From CAVPEW01 sp963703565 (GTDB lineage Bacteria; Actinomycetota; Acidimicrobiia; Acidimicrobiales; VFJN01): a stretch of DNA of 64,000 nucleotides. Within the stretch, counting starts at the first letter, position 1, and the number at the start of each line of letters is the position of its first letter. This document shows positions 24,408 to 33,553 of the stretch, piece by piece. The notes beneath the pieces are model-generated. The model saw only the letters and a list, made by a program, of their open reading frames with translations, ran no database searches and was not told where the DNA came from. The position numbers and the translations under genes are program-made. The stretch covers positions 1-64,000 of the forward strand of contig CAVPEW010000041.1 in the NCBI GenBank assembly GCA_963703565.1, written 5' to 3'.

Positions 24408-25649
24408 TCAGCCCAGGGCGGTCGCCACCACCGCGTAGTCCTGGGGGCCGAACAGGTGGTGGTTGAGCCGCTCGAAGCCCTCGTCGAGGCGCTGGGCCCA
24501 CTCGGGCAGCGCGGCGCGATCCTCGGCCAGGGGCAGGCCGAGGTCGTAGCGGGGAGCGAAGTAGCGGACCTCCGTGCGCCCGAAGCCCGCCTGCTCGCAC
24601 ACGAAGGTGAGCAGTGAGGGGTGCAGGGGCCACACGTGCGAGGGATCGAGGATGAACGAGTTCGTCAACACGTACATCGTCATCGGGTTGGGTGTCTCGG
24701 CGATCAGGATCCCTCCGGGCCGCAACCGGCTCCGGGCCAGCTCGACGACCTCGGTGACGATCTCGAACGGGAGGTGTTCGACCACCTGCAAGGCGCAGAT
24801 CGCGTCGAGGGAGCCCGCCGGCAGGGAGCGGAGGTGCTCGACGGCGTCGGCCAGCACGACGTCGAGGCCCGCGGCGCGGGCCACCTCGACCATTCCCGGG
24901 TCGAGGTCGACACCGCGGGCCTCCACGCCGCCGGCGGCCAGCGCCCCCACCAGCTCGCCCCGTCCGCAACCGATGTCGAGGACGCGGGTCCTGGCGCGCA
25001 GGTCTTCCCAGTACCGCTCGCGAACCGTTGCCAGCACCTGCTCGGAGGTGCCCCGGAACCGCCGCTCGAAGGTGACGTAGTCGAAGGGCGCCCCGGGGCC
25101 CGGCCGCGGCGCGCCCTCACCCTCGCCCGGTTGCGGGCCTCCCTCCGGCGTCGGATCCTGCGTCGAGCCACCGTCGAGGCGGGAGGATCCTGCGGAGCCG
25201 GCGATCTCGCCCCCGCGCGCCGCGCCAGCGCGCACCGCCCGGGAGAGGTCGTTGACGCGGACGCGCAGCTCCTCGAAGCGCTCGGCCACGCCGGGTAGCC
25301 CTGCGCTGGGCGCGATCGCCTGCCCGAGGCCTTCGAGCTGGGACCGGACCTGGTCGACGACCTCGCGCACGGCGTCCAGCTCGGCCCTGGCCACCTGGCG
25401 CTCGACCTCGGCCTGGCGCAGAGCGCGCTCCACGTCATCGAACACGAGCGACGCCGCGCTGCGCACGGTCTCGTCAGCGCCCACCCTCAGGCGGTCGTGC
25501 AGGGCCGGCTCCAGTCGCACCGCGAGGCGCTCCACCATCCGTACGGCGACGGGACGCAGCGCGGCGCGCGCCAGGCGCCGTGCGCCGCTCTCGGGTACAG
25601 GGGCTTCGGCCGCTGCCGGGTCGATCGGTGGCTGGTCGGGTTCGGTCAC
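24408..25649 (-). CDS. Coiled-coil plus SAM-dependent methyltransferase (possible glycan chain terminator)
   Basis: A 413-residue protein. The first ~150 residues are charged and heptad-like (FDDVERALRQAEVERQVARAELDAVREVVDQVRSQLEGLGQ, later FEELRVRVNDLSRAV), predicting coiled coil. A low-complexity Pro/Gly linker follows. The C-terminal class I methyltransferase domain has VLDIGCGRGELVGALAAGG, VDLDPGMVEVAR and ALQVVEHLPFE. The layout recalls WbdD, where a coiled coil sets chain length and a methyltransferase caps the polymer, but the kinase domain of WbdD is absent. The GTG start overlaps the upstream stop by four bases, making it the third gene of a minus-strand operon with two glycosyltransferase-type genes. 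Confidence 0.8.
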   Translation of the reverse strand: MTEPDQPPIDPAAAEAPVPESGARRLARAALRPVAVRMVERLAVRLEPALHDRLRVGADETVRSAASLVFDDVERALRQAEVERQVARAELDAVREVVDQVRSQLEGLGQAIAPSAGLPGVAERFEELRVRVNDLSRAVRAGAARGGEIAGSAGSSRLDGGSTQDPTPEGGPQPGEGEGAPRPGPGAPFDYVTFERRFRGTSEQVLATVRERYWEDLRARTRVLDIGCGRGELVGALAAGGVEARGVDLDPGMVEVARAAGLDVVLADAVEHLRSLPAGSLDAICALQVVEHLPFEIVTEVVELARSRLRPGGILIAETPNPMTMYVLTNSFILDPSHVWPLHPSLLTFVCEQAGFGRTEVRYFAPRYDLGLPLAEDRAALPEWAQRLDEGFERLNHHLFGPQDYAVVATALG

Positions 25650-26530
25650 GACGTCCTCCGCGTGCAGGGCGCTCCGAGGCTCGACACAGCGGCCGCGCCA
25701 CGGCGGGCGACGAACGAGCCGGCGGGAGTGCCGAGCTCGTCGAGTCTGTCTCCCACGGCGGTGCTGGGGTCGAAGACGGTGCCGTCGCGCAGGCGCCGGG
25801 CCAGCGCCGCCGCGATCCGAGTGAGGTCGAACCTGTCGTGGACCGCCGCCGACGTCGTGCACGATCGGCGGGTCTCGGCGGCGGGGTCGGCCAAGGCGGC
25901 GGACCCTGTGCGCTCGGCGGCGCCGGCATGGTCGAGGTGCACGAGCCCAGCCAGCGAGCCGGGTAGTTGCGCGAAAGCCCCCTCGTCGACCAGGACGGGC
26001 AGGCCGCAGGCGAGCGCCGGCAGCACCCAGCGGGGTTCGGCGGTCACCACCGTCGCCGACCCCATGACCTCTCGGGCCGCGGCATCGCTCACCAGCTCGG
26101 CCGGGCGCAGGTCGCCGACCCACGGTGCCGGCAGCCCCAGGCGTACGCGGCGCCGGGATCGCACCAGCGGTGGCATCCAGGCGAACCCGGCCAGCTCGCG
26201 GGCCGCGGGCGCAGCGACGACGACCTCGAGCCCCTGCACCGACCGGGTCCCGGCGAGCACCACCCCTGCGCACGCCGCGTCCTGCCAAGCCTCGAGTCCG
26301 TGGCGCGCCAGGGCAGGCTCGTCCAGCCAGGCCACGGTGGGGCCTGCGCGGGCCCAGCGCATCGCCGCAGCGGGGTCGCCTTCCGCGGCGAAGTGCGCAG
26401 GCCCGGTGCTGGTCGACTCCGCGGCCGACGCGGCGACCGGGCGCAGGTGTGTGGCCAGCGCGACGAGCAGGGCGAGCGCAGGGCGGTCGACGCGGGCGCC
26501 GTGCACGACGAGCTGGCGACGGCTGCGCAC
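25646..26530 (-). CDS. Divergent glycosyltransferase-like protein (GT-B type), function uncertain
   Basis: A 294-residue protein without a firm family match. The second half looks like the C-terminal half of a GT-B enzyme (TVVTAEPRWVLPALACGLPVLVDEGAFAQLPG, then a DRFDLTRIAAALARRL tail), and the first half has an alternating hydrophobic/charged pattern. It lies directly between a GT4 gene (adjacent stop/start without gap) and the coiled-coil methyltransferase gene (GTGA overlap), so it most likely works on the same glycan. GTG start. It could be a degenerate, non-catalytic glycosyltransferase partner. Confidence 0.6.
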   Translation of the reverse strand: MRSRRQLVVHGARVDRPALALLVALATHLRPVAASAAESTSTGPAHFAAEGDPAAAMRWARAGPTVAWLDEPALARHGLEAWQDAACAGVVLAGTRSVQGLEVVVAAPAARELAGFAWMPPLVRSRRRVRLGLPAPWVGDLRPAELVSDAAAREVMGSATVVTAEPRWVLPALACGLPVLVDEGAFAQLPGSLAGLVHLDHAGAAERTGSAALADPAAETRRSCTTSAAVHDRFDLTRIAAALARRLRDGTVFDPSTAVGDRLDELGTPAGSFVARRGAAAVSSLGAPCTRRTS

Positions 26531-27544
26531 TCAGCTCTCCACGAGGCGCGCCACCACATCGGGCCACGCCAGCGCGGCCACACGCTGGCGGCCCGCTTCG
26601 CCCATGCGCCGCGCCCGAACGGGGTCGGCGACCACCTCGTCGATCGCGGCGGCCACCGCGACGGGGGTCGGTTCGACGATCAGTCCCGTCACGCCGTGCT
26701 GCACCCACTCGAGCACGCCCCCGGCGTCGTTGGTGGTCACGACGGGCTTGCCCGCGCAGAAGGCCTGCAGGGTGACGTAGCCGTAGTCCTCCTCGAAGGG
26801 GGTGTAGACGACCGCCGCCGCGCCGGCCATGAGCTCCACCAGCTCGTCGTCGGGCACGAACCCGGCGAGACGCAGGCGCCCTGCGGTGCGATCGTGGCGA
26901 GCCCGGCCGGCCAGGTCGTCGCGCATGGTCCCGCGCCCGGCCAGGACCAGGCGCGCCGGGCCGCGCAGGTGGGCGAGCGCCTCCACCGCCAGCTCGGGGC
27001 GCTTGTTGGCCTCGAGGCGGCTCGGGCAGAACACGTAGTCGCCGAAAGGGCCGTCGTGGAACCGATCGTGCAGCGGGGGAGGGTGGTACAGGGGCTCGGA
27101 GGCCAGGCCGTTGAAACGGGCCAAGCGGTCGGTGACCAGCTCGGACAGCGTGAAGATCCGCTCCGCCTCGCCCAACGCCACCGTGTCCCACCCGGTCAGG
27201 AGGCGCTGGGCCTCCAGGCCGGCCTCGTCGTCACCGAAGTCGGACCAGGCCGTGTCGCACGCGTCGTAGGCGGCCCGGTGCTGGTGGAACAGCCAGACCC
27301 GCTTGCGCGGATGGCGGGCGAAGTACGAGGGGAAGTTGGTGGCGATCACCAGATCGGCGTCGAGGGGGACCAGCCGCCAGGCCATGGCGGCGTCGAACAC
27401 GCGGGCTCGGTCCCAGGCGGTGGGGATCCGCACCAGCTCTGCCTCGTGGCCGGCCCTTCGCAGCTCGCGAACCAGGTTCTCCTGGGCCAGCTCGGCCCCG
27501 CCCCGCACGAATGGAACCTGGGCTCCACAGACGCAGATCCTCAT
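26531..27544 (-). CDS. GT4-family glycosyltransferase
   Basis: A 337-residue GT-B enzyme. The N-terminal glycine-rich acceptor region is VCGAQVPFVRGGAELAQENLVRELRRAGHEAELV. The donor half has FCPSRLEANKRPELAVEALAHL, VLAGRGTMRDDL, and the E-x7-E type motif in YTPFEEDYGYVTLQAFCAGKPVV, ending TNDAGGVLEWV. The retaining GT4 fold is clear; the sugar is not. It is the first gene of a three-gene operon. Upstream on the minus strand a TACATT lies about 32 bases before the ATG, suggesting a transcript with a leader rather than a leaderless one. Confidence 0.85.
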   Translation of the reverse strand: MRICVCGAQVPFVRGGAELAQENLVRELRRAGHEAELVRIPTAWDRARVFDAAMAWRLVPLDADLVIATNFPSYFARHPRKRVWLFHQHRAAYDACDTAWSDFGDDEAGLEAQRLLTGWDTVALGEAERIFTLSELVTDRLARFNGLASEPLYHPPPLHDRFHDGPFGDYVFCPSRLEANKRPELAVEALAHLRGPARLVLAGRGTMRDDLAGRARHDRTAGRLRLAGFVPDDELVELMAGAAAVVYTPFEEDYGYVTLQAFCAGKPVVTTNDAGGVLEWVQHGVTGLIVEPTPVAVAAAIDEVVADPVRARRMGEAGRQRVAALAWPDVVARLVES

Positions 27545-27603
27545 ATGCCCGCGGGGACCTGTGGCACGGCGGGCCAATGTACCTTGCCCCATCGGCAGGC
27601 CGT

Positions 27604-27609
27604 TACAGT
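27604..27609 (+). promoter_or_regulatory. Putative leaderless -10 box TACAGT
   Basis: TACAGT lies ten bases before GTG 27620 in the 75-bp space between two divergent glycosyltransferase genes. It supports this GTG over the much longer upstream open frame, which is a shadow. Confidence 0.45.
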
Positions 27610-27619
27610 CACGGCCCCT

Positions 27620-28807
27620 GTGGACCGCTCCCGCCGCATCGCCGTCGTCCCGCCCCGGTACGGCCCGGGCGTGGTCGGCGGGGTCGAGGCTGAGCTGGCC
27701 GAGGCGTCGCACCGCCTGGCGGCGCGGGGCTGGGAGGTCGAGGTGCTCACCACCTGCGCCCGGGACCACTATCGCTGGGAGAACCACTTCTCCCCGGGGG
27801 TCGAGACCGACGGGGGCCTGACCGTGCGGCGCTTCCCGGCGGTCGTCGACACGGCCCGTGCCGAACGGGCCGCGATCGGGGCAGCGATCTCGGCGGGCGA
27901 ACCGGTCGACATCGGTGCCCAGCAGCGCTGGATGAACGACGACATGCGCAGCCCGGAACTCTACCACCACCTGCTCGACCACGCCGAGGAGTACCGAACC
28001 ATCATCACCGGGCCATACCTGGCCTGGACCACCTTCGCCATCGCCCAGCTCTGCGGTCACCGGACCCTGCTGCGCCCGGCGCTGCACGACGAACCCGAGG
28101 CTCGTCTCGAGCTGTTCGCGCCGCTGTTCAGCGGCGTGGGCTTCGTGTGGTACGTGACCGAACCGGAGCAGCGACTCGCCCGCGCGCGCTTCACCGACCT
28201 GTCGCCCGGCGCCGAGATCGGGGCCGGGGTGGCCGTCCCGACCGGCTACGACCCGGACCGGTTCCGCCGGGAGCACGGGATCGAGGGCCAGTTCGTCCTG
28301 TACGCCGGTCGGCGCGAGGGGGGCAAGCGCTGGGAGTGGCTGCTCGAGGCGTTCGCAGCCGCCGTGGCTCGCCACGACCTTCCCTTCGCTCTGGTCACCA
28401 TGGGCACCGGTGACGTGAACCCACCGCCCTCGGTGGCCGAGCGGGTGTTCGATCTGGGCTTCCTCGACGACCGTGATCGCGACGACGCCTTCGCCGCGGC
28501 CGCCGCCTACCTGCAGCCGTCGCCCTACGAGTCCTTCAGCCGCACGGTCATGGAGTCCTGGCTGGCCGGGACCCCCGTGCTGGCCAACGGGGCGAGCGAG
28601 GTCGTGGCCTGGCACTGCGAGCGCTCCGGCGCCGGGCTCACCTTCGACGACGCCGACGAGCTCGGCGAGTGCCTCGCCTTCGTGGCCGAAGAGCCCGAGG
28701 CCGCCGCCGCGCTGGCGGCACGCGGTCGGGCCTACGTGCTGGCCCACTACCAGTGGGACGGCGCGCTCGACCGGCTCGAGGCGGCCATCGAGGAGCACTT
28801 CGCTTGA
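27620..28807 (+). CDS. GT4-family glycosyltransferase
   Basis: A 395-residue GT-B enzyme. The N-terminus RIAVVPPRYGPGVVGGVEAELAEASHRLAARGWEVEVLTT is the usual GT4 first fold. The donor side has VLYAGRREGGKRWEWLLEAFAAAV and GFLDDRDRDDAFAAAAAYLQPSPYESFSRTVMESWLAGTPVLA, containing the acidic donor-binding motif. It is followed without a gap by a second GT4 gene, whose TTG start overlaps this TGA. GTG start set by the TACAGT box. Confidence 0.87.
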   Translation: MDRSRRIAVVPPRYGPGVVGGVEAELAEASHRLAARGWEVEVLTTCARDHYRWENHFSPGVETDGGLTVRRFPAVVDTARAERAAIGAAISAGEPVDIGAQQRWMNDDMRSPELYHHLLDHAEEYRTIITGPYLAWTTFAIAQLCGHRTLLRPALHDEPEARLELFAPLFSGVGFVWYVTEPEQRLARARFTDLSPGAEIGAGVAVPTGYDPDRFRREHGIEGQFVLYAGRREGGKRWEWLLEAFAAAVARHDLPFALVTMGTGDVNPPPSVAERVFDLGFLDDRDRDDAFAAAAAYLQPSPYESFSRTVMESWLAGTPVLANGASEVVAWHCERSGAGLTFDDADELGECLAFVAEEPEAAAALAARGRAYVLAHYQWDGALDRLEAAIEEHFA

Positions 28808-30342
28808 GCGGGCCCGGCGACGGTCACGACCGGATCCTGATGGTGACGCCCTATCCGCCGCTGCGCGACGGGATCGCCAACTACGCCGCCCAGGAGGTCA
28901 AGGCCCTGCGCGGGGCCGGCCACGACGTGGAGGTGCTCTCCCCGGGGCCGTCGGCCGCCCACCACCATCTCGACCTGCGCGGTCCGCGCGGTCCGCTGGC
29001 GCTGGCCCGCCGGGTGCGCGACTACGACCGGGTGATCGTGCAGTTCCACCCGGACGTGTTCTTCCCGCCCGGTGCCGGGCCGGCTCTGCGCGCCGCGACC
29101 ATGGCCGGGCTGGTAGCTGCGTTCGCCGCCGCCCGCCACGTCGAGGTCCGGGTGCACGAGGTCGACTACTCCTGGGGGCGCGCGCGCCCACCCATGGCCG
29201 CCCTGGCGCGGTCGCTCTGGCGCCGCGTCGACCGCATCACCGTGCACACCGAGCCCGAGCGCACAGCGTTCGAGGCGGCCTTCGGCCTTGCCGCGGGCAC
29301 CGTCGAGCTGGTCGGTCACGGCGCCAACTTCGAGCGTCGCACGGCGCTCGACCGCCCGGCGGCGCGCCGCGCCCTGGGGGTGGGCGCCGATGAGCTCGTG
29401 TTCGTGTCCATCGGCTTCCTGCAGCCGCACAAGGGCTTCGACCGGGCGATCCGCGCCTTCGGCGACCTGGGCAGGCACGGCTGCCGGCTCGACGTAGTCG
29501 GCTCGGTCCGCGTCACCGAACCCGACTACGTCGCGCACCGCGACGAGCTGGCTCGCCTGGCGGCTGCCACTCCCGGCGTGCGCCTGCACGAGGGCTACGT
29601 GAGCGACGAGACCTTCGACCGATGGTTGGTCGCTGCCGACGTCGTGGTGCTGCCGTACCGCCACATCTGGTCCTCGAGCGTGCTCGAGCGCGCGGCCACC
29701 TTCGATCGTCGGGTCATCGCCACCGACGTCGGTGGGCTGGCCGACCAGGCCGGTGAGGGAGTCGAGCTGGTTGCCGACGATGCCGGACTCGCGCGAGCGA
29801 TGGCTGCAGCGGCCGAGGCCGCGGGCGTCAACGTCCCGTCGGCGTCGCGGCGCCCCGGCGCCGACACCTCGCCTGCAGGCGCGCTCCGCGACGGCGGCGA
29901 CCTCCTGGGGGTCCACGGCCGCGGCGTCCGGGTGGCCGAGCCGTGGCCGGTCGCAGTGGCCGGGGAACGGGGCCCCGACCCGGTCGTGCTGCAAGCAGAG
30001 GTGCGTCGTCGCGCGGCGGCGCGCCGGCGCGACGACGCACCGCCGCCCGCCGGCGGCGGGACCGAAGCGCTGCCCTCGAGGGGAGACGGTGGGCGACTGG
30101 CGCGCCTGCCGGCGTTCTCGCTGCCCGAGCCGGTCTCGTCGCGCCCGCTGGGTCGGGTGGCCAAGAAGGTCGTGCACCGCGGGGCCTACTGGCTCGTCGC
30201 CCCCTTGGTCCGCCAGCTCAACGAGGCGCGCGCCGCGCTGCTCGACGACCTCCGTGCCCTCGGTGCCCAGGAGGGCCACGGTTCGGGCGGTCCCGGCGAC
30301 GACGGCGACGGTCGCGGCCGCTCCGAGCACCGGAGCAGCTGA
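28804..30342 (+). CDS. GT4-family glycosyltransferase with ~165-residue C-terminal extension
   Basis: A 512-residue protein. The GT-B part (about residues 12-345) begins ILMVTPYPPLRDGIANYAAQEVKALRGAGHDVEVL and has SIGFLQPHKGFDRAIRAF and LPYRHIWSSSVLERAATFDRRVIATDVGG. The extension is a polar, arginine- and proline-rich linker. It ends in an amphipathic segment (RVAKKVVHRGAYWLVAPLVRQLNEARAALLDDLRAL) that could attach to the membrane or to partner proteins. The start is probably TTG inside CTTGAGC, overlapping the previous stop; ATG 28840 is an alternative. It converges on meaB with seven bases between stops. Confidence 0.8.
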   Translation: MSGPGDGHDRILMVTPYPPLRDGIANYAAQEVKALRGAGHDVEVLSPGPSAAHHHLDLRGPRGPLALARRVRDYDRVIVQFHPDVFFPPGAGPALRAATMAGLVAAFAAARHVEVRVHEVDYSWGRARPPMAALARSLWRRVDRITVHTEPERTAFEAAFGLAAGTVELVGHGANFERRTALDRPAARRALGVGADELVFVSIGFLQPHKGFDRAIRAFGDLGRHGCRLDVVGSVRVTEPDYVAHRDELARLAAATPGVRLHEGYVSDETFDRWLVAADVVVLPYRHIWSSSVLERAATFDRRVIATDVGGLADQAGEGVELVADDAGLARAMAAAAEAAGVNVPSASRRPGADTSPAGALRDGGDLLGVHGRGVRVAEPWPVAVAGERGPDPVVLQAEVRRRAAARRRDDAPPPAGGGTEALPSRGDGGRLARLPAFSLPEPVSSRPLGRVAKKVVHRGAYWLVAPLVRQLNEARAALLDDLRALGAQEGHGSGGPGDDGDGRGRSEHRSS

Positions 30343-30349
30343 GCTCCGC

Positions 30350-31324
30350 TCAGCCCTCGGAGGAACCGAAGCGACCGAGCACCTCCTGGGCAGCCGCGGT
30401 CGGTGACACCCGGCCCTCGCCGACGGCGGCCTCGAGCGTGCCCAGCATGGCGCGTACCGCCGGATCGGCCCGCAGGCGCTCGACCAGTGTCTCGGTCACC
30501 TCGCTCCACATCCACGCCCGGGCCTGCGCGGAGCGGAGCTCGGCGAGGGCACCGCAGTCGGCCAGCCGGGCGTGGGCGGCGCCGATCGCCTCGGCCAGCT
30601 CGGCCACGCCCGCCCCGGTCAGCGCGGAAGCCGTGCGCACCTCCACGGACCATCCCGGGCGCTTGGGACGCAGCAGGTGCACCGCGTGGCGCAGCTCCGA
30701 GCACGCCCGCGCCGCCGGCCCGGCCAGGTCGCCGTCGGACTTGTTGACCACTATCAGGTCTGCCAGCTCCATGATCCCGCGCTTGATGCCCTGCAGCTCG
30801 TCGCCGCCGCCGGGTGAGGCGACGAGCACGAACAGGTCGACCATGTCGGCGACTGCCACCTCGGACTGGCCGACGCCGACGGTCTCGACCAGCACCCGGT
30901 CGAAGCCGGCGGCCTCGCACACGAGCATCGCCTCGCGGGTTCGCCGGGCGACACCACCGAGGGTGCCCGCCGAGGGCGAGGGGCGGATGAAGGCACCCTC
31001 GCGCCGCGCCAGCTCCGACATGCGGGTCTTGTCCCCCAGGATCGACCCGCCGCTGCGGGTGCTGGAGGGGTCCACCGCCAGCACCGCCACCCGTTCCCCG
31101 GCGTCGAGCCAGTGCTGGCCGAGTGCCTCGATGAGGGTCGACTTGCCGGTTCCCGGCGCACCGGAGATCCCGATGCGCACCGAGCCGCCGGCACGGGAGA
31201 CCAGGTCGTCGAGCAGAGCCCGGGCCTGGTCGCGGTGGTCGGCGCGGGTCGACTCGACGAGCGTGATCGCCCGCGCCAGCGCCCGCCGGTCGCCGGCGAG
31301 GACTCCGGCGGTGAGCTCGTGCAC
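30350..31324 (-). CDS. meaB: Methylmalonyl-CoA mutase-associated GTPase MeaB
   Basis: A 324-residue G3E-type GTPase that protects and helps load the adenosylcobalamin cofactor of methylmalonyl-CoA mutase. Walker A is GAPGTGKSTLIEALG, DPSSTRSGGSILGDKTRM is the family's switch region, ETVGVGQSEVAVADMVD and VVNKSDGD (NKxD) complete the nucleotide site. The gene follows the mutase gene by seven bases on the same strand, which is the usual pairing. GTG start (VHELTAGVLAG) matches family N-termini; the longer frame upstream overlaps the mutase and is not real. Confidence 0.94.
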   Translation of the reverse strand: MHELTAGVLAGDRRALARAITLVESTRADHRDQARALLDDLVSRAGGSVRIGISGAPGTGKSTLIEALGQHWLDAGERVAVLAVDPSSTRSGGSILGDKTRMSELARREGAFIRPSPSAGTLGGVARRTREAMLVCEAAGFDRVLVETVGVGQSEVAVADMVDLFVLVASPGGGDELQGIKRGIMELADLIVVNKSDGDLAGPAARACSELRHAVHLLRPKRPGWSVEVRTASALTGAGVAELAEAIGAAHARLADCGALAELRSAQARAWMWSEVTETLVERLRADPAVRAMLGTLEAAVGEGRVSPTAAAQEVLGRFGSSEG

Positions 31325-31331
31325 CGGGGGA

Positions 31332-33473
31332 TCAGCGGTCGTGGCGGGCTCGCAGCAGCCCCACCAGGCGGCTCGCCGCCTCGGGGATGTTCGTGCCCGG
31401 CCCGAACACGGCCGCCACACCGGCGTCGCGCAGGAACTGGTGGTCCTGGGGCGGGATGACCCCCCCGCACACGACCAGCACGTCGGCACCGCCCGCCGCG
31501 GCCAGCTCGGCGAGCAGCTGGGGGACCAGCGTCTTGTGGCCGGCGGCGAGGCTGGAGACGCCCACGACGTGCACGTCGTTGTCGAGCGCGGCGCGCGCCA
31601 CCTCGGCCGGCGTCTCGAACAGGGGCCCGAAGTCGACGTCGAAGCCCAGATCCGCGAAGGCCGTGCCGACGACCTTGGCGCCCCGATCGTGGCCGTCCTG
31701 GCCCATCTTGGCCATCAGGATCCGGGGCCGGCGACCCTCGACGCGGGCCAGCTCCTCCACCTCGGCGTGGACCCGGGCGAAGTCCTCGTCGCCCTCGTAG
31801 GCCGAGCCGTACACGCCCGAGATGCTACGGATCTCGGCGCGGTGTCGGCCGAACACGGACTCCATGGCGTCGCTCATCTCGCCGACGGTGGCCCGGGCCC
31901 GCGCGGCGTCGATGCACAGGGCGAGCAGGTTGGAGCGCCCGTCGGCCGCGCCGTCTCGCAGCGCGGCCAGCGCCGCCTCGCAGGCGGACGGGTCGCGCTC
32001 GGCGCGCACACGCTCGAGGCGGGCGACCTGGGCGCGGCGCACCTCGGTGTTGTCGATGTCGAGCACCTCGACGAGATCGGGCTCCTCGACCCGGTAGCGG
32101 TTGACGCCGACGATGGTCTCCTCGCCCCGGTCGATGCGGGCCTGGCGGCGCGCCGCGGCCTCCTCGATGCGCAGCTTGGGCATGCCGGACTCGACCGCCT
32201 TGGTCATCCCGCCCAGGGCCTCGACCTCCTCGATGACCGTCCAGGCCCGTTCGGCGAGCTGCGAGGTGAGGGCCTCGAGGTAGTAGGAGCCGGCGAGCGG
32301 GTCGACCACCTTGGGGATGCCGGTCTCCTCGGCCAGGATCAGCTGGGTGTTGCGGGCGATGCGGGCCGAGAAGTCGGTGGGCAGGCCGAGGGCCTCGTCG
32401 AAGCTGTTGGTGTGCAGGCTCTGGGTCCCGCCCAGCACCGCCGCCATGGCCTCCACCGCGGTGCGCACCACGTTGTTGTAGGGATCCTGTTCGGTCAGCG
32501 AGACGCCGCTGGTCTGACAGTGGGTGCGCAGCATCGACGAGGCGGGCTTGTTGGGCTCGAACGGCGAGATCACCCGGTGCCACAGCAGGCGGGCGGCGCG
32601 CAGCTTGGCGACCTCCATGAAGAAGTTCATGCCGATCGCGAAGAAGAAGCTGAGCCGCCCGGCGAACTCGTCGATGTCGAGGCCGCGCTTCATCGCGTGG
32701 CGGACGTACTCGAGGCCGTCGGCGATGGTGAAGGCGAGCTCGAGGTCGGCGGTCGCTCCGGCCTCCTGCATGTGGTAGCCGGAGATGGAGATCGAGTTGA
32801 ACCGGGGCATGTTTCGCGCCGTGTGCTCGATGATGTCGGCCACGATCCGCATGCTCGGCTCGGGGGGGTAGATGTAGGTGTTGCGGACCATGAACTCCTT
32901 GAGGATGTCGTTCTGGATGGTCCCGTTGAGCTGCTCGGGGGCGACTCCCTGCTCCTCCCCGGCGACCACGAAGCAGGCCAGCACCGGCAGCACGGCACCG
33001 TTCATGGTCATCGACACGGACATCTTCTCGAGCGGTATGCCGTCGAAGAGGATCTTCATGTCCTCCACCGAGTCGACGGCCACGCCGGCCTTGCCCACGT
33101 CTCCCTCGACACGGGGGTGGTCGGAGTCGTAGCCCCGGTGGGTGGCGAGGTCGAACGCGACCGACACGCCCTGCTGGCCGGCGGCCAGGTTGCGCCGGTA
33201 GAAGGCGTTGGACTCCTCGGCGGTGGAGAACCCCGCGTACTGGCGGATCGTCCAGGGACGGCCCGTGTACATGGTCGCCCGGGGGCCTCGAACGTAGGGG
33301 GCGAATCCGGGGAGGCCGTCGAGGTGGCCGATCCCGTCGAGGTCGGCCGCGGTGTACAGCGGCTTCACGTCGATCCCCTCGGGCGTGTGCCAGACCAGCG
33401 TGTCGGGGTCGGCCCCCTTGAGGTCCCTGCTGGCCAGCGCGCGCCAGTCTTCGATGCCGTGTCGCTCGGTCAC
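31332..33473 (-). CDS. scpA: Methylmalonyl-CoA mutase, single-chain with cobalamin domain
   Basis: This isomerises (R)-methylmalonyl-CoA and succinyl-CoA in the cytoplasm. The barrel domain has RGPRATMYTGRPWTIRQYAGFSTAEESN, GVSVAFDLATHRGYDSDHPRV, SVSMTMNGAVLPVLA and EPSMRIVADI. The C-terminal B12 domain (about residues 575-713) has AKMGQDGHDRGAKVV (DxHxxG) and VVCGGVIPPQD. About 713 residues is close to the catalytic-chain length, so no separate small subunit is needed. I favour GTG 33473 because TAGGCT at 33487-33482 would then be eight bases upstream; GTG 33479 is two codons longer. Pathway partner: the acyl-CoA carboxylase alpha chain at 39.8 kb. Confidence 0.94.
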   Translation of the reverse strand: MTERHGIEDWRALASRDLKGADPDTLVWHTPEGIDVKPLYTAADLDGIGHLDGLPGFAPYVRGPRATMYTGRPWTIRQYAGFSTAEESNAFYRRNLAAGQQGVSVAFDLATHRGYDSDHPRVEGDVGKAGVAVDSVEDMKILFDGIPLEKMSVSMTMNGAVLPVLACFVVAGEEQGVAPEQLNGTIQNDILKEFMVRNTYIYPPEPSMRIVADIIEHTARNMPRFNSISISGYHMQEAGATADLELAFTIADGLEYVRHAMKRGLDIDEFAGRLSFFFAIGMNFFMEVAKLRAARLLWHRVISPFEPNKPASSMLRTHCQTSGVSLTEQDPYNNVVRTAVEAMAAVLGGTQSLHTNSFDEALGLPTDFSARIARNTQLILAEETGIPKVVDPLAGSYYLEALTSQLAERAWTVIEEVEALGGMTKAVESGMPKLRIEEAAARRQARIDRGEETIVGVNRYRVEEPDLVEVLDIDNTEVRRAQVARLERVRAERDPSACEAALAALRDGAADGRSNLLALCIDAARARATVGEMSDAMESVFGRHRAEIRSISGVYGSAYEGDEDFARVHAEVEELARVEGRRPRILMAKMGQDGHDRGAKVVGTAFADLGFDVDFGPLFETPAEVARAALDNDVHVVGVSSLAAGHKTLVPQLLAELAAAGGADVLVVCGGVIPPQDHQFLRDAGVAAVFGPGTNIPEAASRLVGLLRARHDR

Positions 33474-33481
33474 GGCCACCG

Positions 33482-33487
33482 AGCCTA
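33482..33487 (-). promoter_or_regulatory. Putative leaderless -10 box TAGGCT for mutase-meaB
   Basis: On the minus strand TAGGCT is followed by eight bases and then GTG 33473. With the annotated-style GTG at 33479 the spacer would be only two bases, too short for transcription start at that codon. Confidence 0.42.
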
Positions 33488-33553
33488 AGCAGCGCTCCCG
33501 GGCCGTGACGAACGCAGCCGGTGCCGGGGTGGGGCCCTCGGCAGCGCCGGCCG

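Noticed and set aside
25967..27619. Long upstream extension of the GT4 frame that begins at 27620
   Set aside because: The extension runs antisense through two genes, and the GT4 fold begins only at the GTG that follows a TACAGT box.
29943..33488. A 1181-codon plus-strand open frame opposite meaB and the mutase
   Set aside because: Its translation is low-complexity Arg/Gly/His-rich text without any family feature, and the minus strand encodes two unmistakable enzymes over the same bases. It is a high-GC shadow.
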